From positions 379 through 16,833 of the forward strand of contig DIHI01000087.1 of the NCBI GenBank assembly GCA_002420085.1: a stretch of DNA of 16,455 bases, written 5' to 3'. This document shows positions 14,198 through 16,455 of the stretch, piece by piece. The translations under genes were made by a program, and so were the position numbers. Positions within the stretch are counted from its first letter, which is position 1. Each line of letters begins with the position of its first letter. The stretch comes from Lysobacterales bacterium UBA5700 (GTDB lineage Bacteria; Pseudomonadota; Gammaproteobacteria; Xanthomonadales; Xanthomonadaceae). The notes under the pieces are model-generated. The model saw only the letters and a list, made by a program, of their open reading frames with translations, ran no database searches and was not told the origin of the DNA.

Positions 14198-14784
14198 CCG
14201 TGGTCGGCAACGAACGCCATCGCCTGCACCTGGACATCGCCGAAGCCGGCAAGGTCCACGCGCTCGGCCATCGCCATGTCGAAGCCCTGCGTCACTATCG
14301 CGAGGCGATCCGGCTGGCGGTCGCCGCCAAGGCACCGGAAGTGTTCTTTCGCCATTACGCCCAGTGCGCGCTGGAAAGCCTGGAACTGATGGCCAGCTAT
14401 GACGAGGTGATCCGCTTCTGCGAGGAAGCCGATCAGTTCCACCGCCAGATGACGGCCGGCAATCCGACCCAGCGTCGCGATCATGCCGCCATCCTCGAAC
14501 GGCTGGGACTGGTGCGGATCAAGGCCGGCCAACCGGAAGCCGGGATCGAGGCGTTGCGGCGCGCGATCGCCCTGGCCGGGCCGGGGGCATTGCCGGCGGC
14601 CGAGGACGCCCTCGCCTGGCTCGATCGCCGGTTGGCCGTGACCCCCGAGCGCGTGCTGGCCAGTCAGAAGCGCCATCGCTATTTCACCGTCCGCGCAGAC
14701 CAGGTCGATCGCAGCCGCGCCCGACCGCTGCCCGCAGACATCGGCACCCGCAGCCCGGGTCTCGGGCTCGCACCCACCGCATGA
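14194..14784 (+). CDS. TPR-like helical protein, 196 aa
   Basis: The protein is largely helical with TPR-like pairs: residues 14-48 (including EALRHYREAIRLA) and 97-128 (LERLGLVRIKAGQPEAGIEALRRAIALA, with the Gly-Ala spacing typical of TPR helices). Residues 130-146 (ALPAAEDALAWLDRRL) could cap the array. The C-terminal 50 residues are Arg/Pro-rich and probably flexible. It has no signal peptide. The ATG overlaps the preceding stop, so it is translationally coupled to the L7/L12-like protein. The next gene starts 12 bases after its stop. TPR proteins usually hold partner proteins; the neighbours are the obvious candidates. I cannot assign a specific pathway. Confidence 0.82.
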   Translation: MTVVGNERHRLHLDIAEAGKVHALGHRHVEALRHYREAIRLAVAAKAPEVFFRHYAQCALESLELMASYDEVIRFCEEADQFHRQMTAGNPTQRRDHAAILERLGLVRIKAGQPEAGIEALRRAIALAGPGALPAAEDALAWLDRRLAVTPERVLASQKRHRYFTVRADQVDRSRARPLPADIGTRSPGLGLAPTA

Positions 14785-14796
14785 GGACTTCCGCAC

Positions 14797-16455
14797 ATGA
14801 CTGACTATGACGGACTGACCCCCGGCCAAGTGCTGGCCGACGCCAGCGTGGCGGAGTTCATCAGCCAACTCGGGCTCGGCATTGCCCGAGCACAGCGGGC
14901 ACTGGACGAGAACTCGGTCGAGCAGATCGCCGAATTCATCGTTCCGCGACCTGGCCTGGGTGGCAAGACCCTGCTCGACCTGGGTCTGTCGCCGGCCTTC
15001 TACCACTATCAGCACGCTGACATCTCCTGCTCGATGCAATTGAGCCTGCGGGTCGAGAAGGATCTGAGCCTGGGCTTGAACCTGTCGGGCTCGCTCAACG
15101 ACACCACCACCAGCAACAACTCTCAGTCGGAGTCCTCGTCTTCGACCGAGAGCGGCTCGGAGACCCGGACTGAAACCCGCAGCGCCAATGTCGAAATCAC
15201 CGCCTCCTCGACCGGTGCGCTGTCGGTCGGTGGACAGAACTTCAGCCTGACCGGCGCCGACGCCCTGACTCGGATGCGCAATCTGCAAGCCGCCATCACC
15301 GGTTCGCCCGACAGCGGCATCGGCCGCGCCCTGTTCGCACTGACCCCGCAGCCGCTGACCATCACCACCGATGCCAACGATCCGCCCCCGGCCCAGCCCA
15401 AGGTCGCGATCGGCAGCAATACGGTCGCCTTCCTGGCCGCCGGCTTCGCGTCCGGCATCGTGCAGGTGGACAGCAACTCCGACACCGCCTACACCCTCAA
15501 CAGCACCGGTCCGGTGGCGGCTGCGACCACCAGCAAGCCGACCCTGGCCGAGTACGCGACCCACGTCTCCGACACCATCGCGGCCGCCAACTACCGGACC
15601 ATCCTGGTGGCGCCGGATCAGCCGATCTTCCGAGTCTTCTTCGACACCGGTCGCCACCACATCAGCAACCAAGGGCCGGACCTGAGCACCCGCAACGCCA
15701 CCGCCGACGCCTCGCTGATGCACATCGCCCAGATGATCCGGCGCAAGAACATCCAGGTGACCATCGAGGGTTTCGCCGATGCCCAACCGTTCCGCGGTTC
15801 GACCCGTGACGGCTCGGCGGCCTCGAACCGGCGCCTTGGCGATCTGCGTGCCCAGGCCGTAATCGATCGACTGGTCGCCAATGGCGCCCCGGCCGGCAAT
15901 ATCACCCTCGTACCCTCGCGCGGCCATGACGACGCGGTCGCAGCCGGCGGCCCGGCCGACAACATCGATTTCCGACGCGCCCAGATCAAGGTTCCAGGTC
16001 GCACGGCGTTCTGGGTGTTCGTCCACCAGAACTCGGGCGGGCCGACCCTCGACGGCGTGCTGCCGGACATGACCGAATCACCGGCCAGCGCCACCGGCAA
16101 TGGCTTCATCTATCTGTTCCGGCCGGCTCCACTGGCCCTGAGCGGCAAGAAGGTCACCATCGACGGCACCGATTTCCCGCTGTCGGGAGCAGCCGGTGGC
16201 GGCCATGGCTCGGGCAGTCCGGAAGCCTATGCGCTGAACCTGGCCACGGCGATCAATGGCAATGCCGGGGTCGATTTCACTGCTTCGGCAGCAGCCAATG
16301 TCACCACGGTACTGCGCAAGAACCAACCGATCCGGTTCGAGTTGTTCACTGCCGAAAACCGCCAGATCACCCTGTCCGGCAGTTCCGGGGTCACCATCAC
16401 CTCGCAGTTCACCCGCACCGAGAGCCGCAGTCTGACCCGCCAGAACACCGGCAAC
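14797..16455 (+). CDS. Large signal-less protein with OmpA-like domain, C-terminus cut by window edge
   Basis: At least 553 residues, open to the window's last codon. The ATG at 14797 has AGGA nine bases upstream. There is no signal peptide or lipobox, unusual for an OmpA-domain protein. Layout: an amphipathic helical N-terminus (10-50), a beta-rich part (68-100), a Ser/Thr/Glu linker (102-129, with SQSESSSSTESGSETRTE), a small module with SVGGQNFSLTGADAL (143-157), an OmpA-like domain (about 278-400), and a C-terminal segment VTIDGTDFPLSG...LATAINGNAGVDF (453-494) resembling the flagellin/hook IN motif. The OmpA part shows FFDTGRHHI (281-289), VTIEGFADAQ (321-330), NRRLGDLRAQAV (344-355) and DFRRAQIKV (391-399), which match the peptidoglycan-binding layout. 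It closes a three-gene operon. A tail-like particle component or a non-classically exported surface protein are both possible. Confidence 0.85.
   Translation, partial: MTDYDGLTPGQVLADASVAEFISQLGLGIARAQRALDENSVEQIAEFIVPRPGLGGKTLLDLGLSPAFYHYQHADISCSMQLSLRVEKDLSLGLNLSGSLNDTTTSNNSQSESSSSTESGSETRTETRSANVEITASSTGALSVGGQNFSLTGADALTRMRNLQAAITGSPDSGIGRALFALTPQPLTITTDANDPPPAQPKVAIGSNTVAFLAAGFASGIVQVDSNSDTAYTLNSTGPVAAATTSKPTLAEYATHVSDTIAAANYRTILVAPDQPIFRVFFDTGRHHISNQGPDLSTRNATADASLMHIAQMIRRKNIQVTIEGFADAQPFRGSTRDGSAASNRRLGDLRAQAVIDRLVANGAPAGNITLVPSRGHDDAVAAGGPADNIDFRRAQIKVPGRTAFWVFVHQNSGGPTLDGVLPDMTESPASATGNGFIYLFRPAPLALSGKKVTIDGTDFPLSGAAGGGHGSGSPEAYALNLATAINGNAGVDFTASAAANVTTVLRKNQPIRFELFTAENRQITLSGSSGVTITSQFTRTESRSLTRQNTGN

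Noticed and set aside
12785..14335. 516-residue minus-strand open frame
   Set aside because: Antisense to the 13073-14197 gene and its leader; no domain, no ribosome site, shadow-like composition.
13987..16026. 679-residue minus-strand open frame
   Set aside because: Antisense to the plus-strand TPR and OmpA-like genes, which have ribosome sites and recognisable domains.

Overview
The window is GC-rich with strongly GC-biased third codon positions. It looks like a chromosomal segment of a high-GC proteobacterium, most likely a gammaproteobacterium: HcnC and the isoamylase read very close, from memory, to the Pseudomonas-type proteins. I cannot fix the genus. I saw no rRNA, tRNA, CRISPR array, transposase or phage integrase.

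Left block (1-4545, all minus strand). An accessory cluster read right to left: a small winged-helix-like protein (4294-4545), a helical-domain/GNAT acetyltransferase fusion (2810-4003), a small protein with a DNA/RNA non-specific endonuclease (DxGH...NRG) signature (2291-2764), a small basic protein (1992-2228), a protein whose C-terminus carries the T-x5-C 'LSGC' signature of CNF1/BLF1-type glutamine deamidase toxins (740-1783), and an Ala/Gly-rich protein running off the left edge (1-679). None has a signal peptide. Two independent toxin-like enzymatic signatures in one co-directional run suggest a payload (effector) locus, but no delivery machine lies inside the window.

Middle block (4756-8645). 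A PspF-like stand-alone sigma-54 activator (AAA+ plus Fis-type HTH, minus strand) is divergent from an exported isoamylase (plus strand). The 498-bp region between them holds three GACATGTC palindromes phased at exactly 11 bp. It also holds a good -24/-12 promoter match pointing at the activator gene. Together they form a plausible sigma-54 control region, probably autoregulatory. A bulged GC hairpin follows the isoamylase.

Centre (8646-9509). No convincing gene. The stretch is open in several frames, contains a 21-bp direct repeat, and ends in a GGA-rich leader for the next operon.

hcnABC operon (9510-12641). The three subunits of membrane-associated hydrogen cyanide synthase (glycine to HCN and CO2), tightly packed with a 4-base overlap and a 1-base gap, followed by a long perfect-type hairpin at 12716-12750.

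Right block (13073-16455, plus strand). Three tightly coupled genes: a protein built from tandem modules that resemble the L7/L12 C-terminal fold, a TPR-like protein, and a large protein lacking a signal peptide with a Ser/Thr-rich linker, an OmpA-like domain and a flagellin-hook-IN-like segment, running off the right edge. This set is unassigned. With the left cluster it makes me suspect a phage-tail-like or secretion-associated island, but that is inference.
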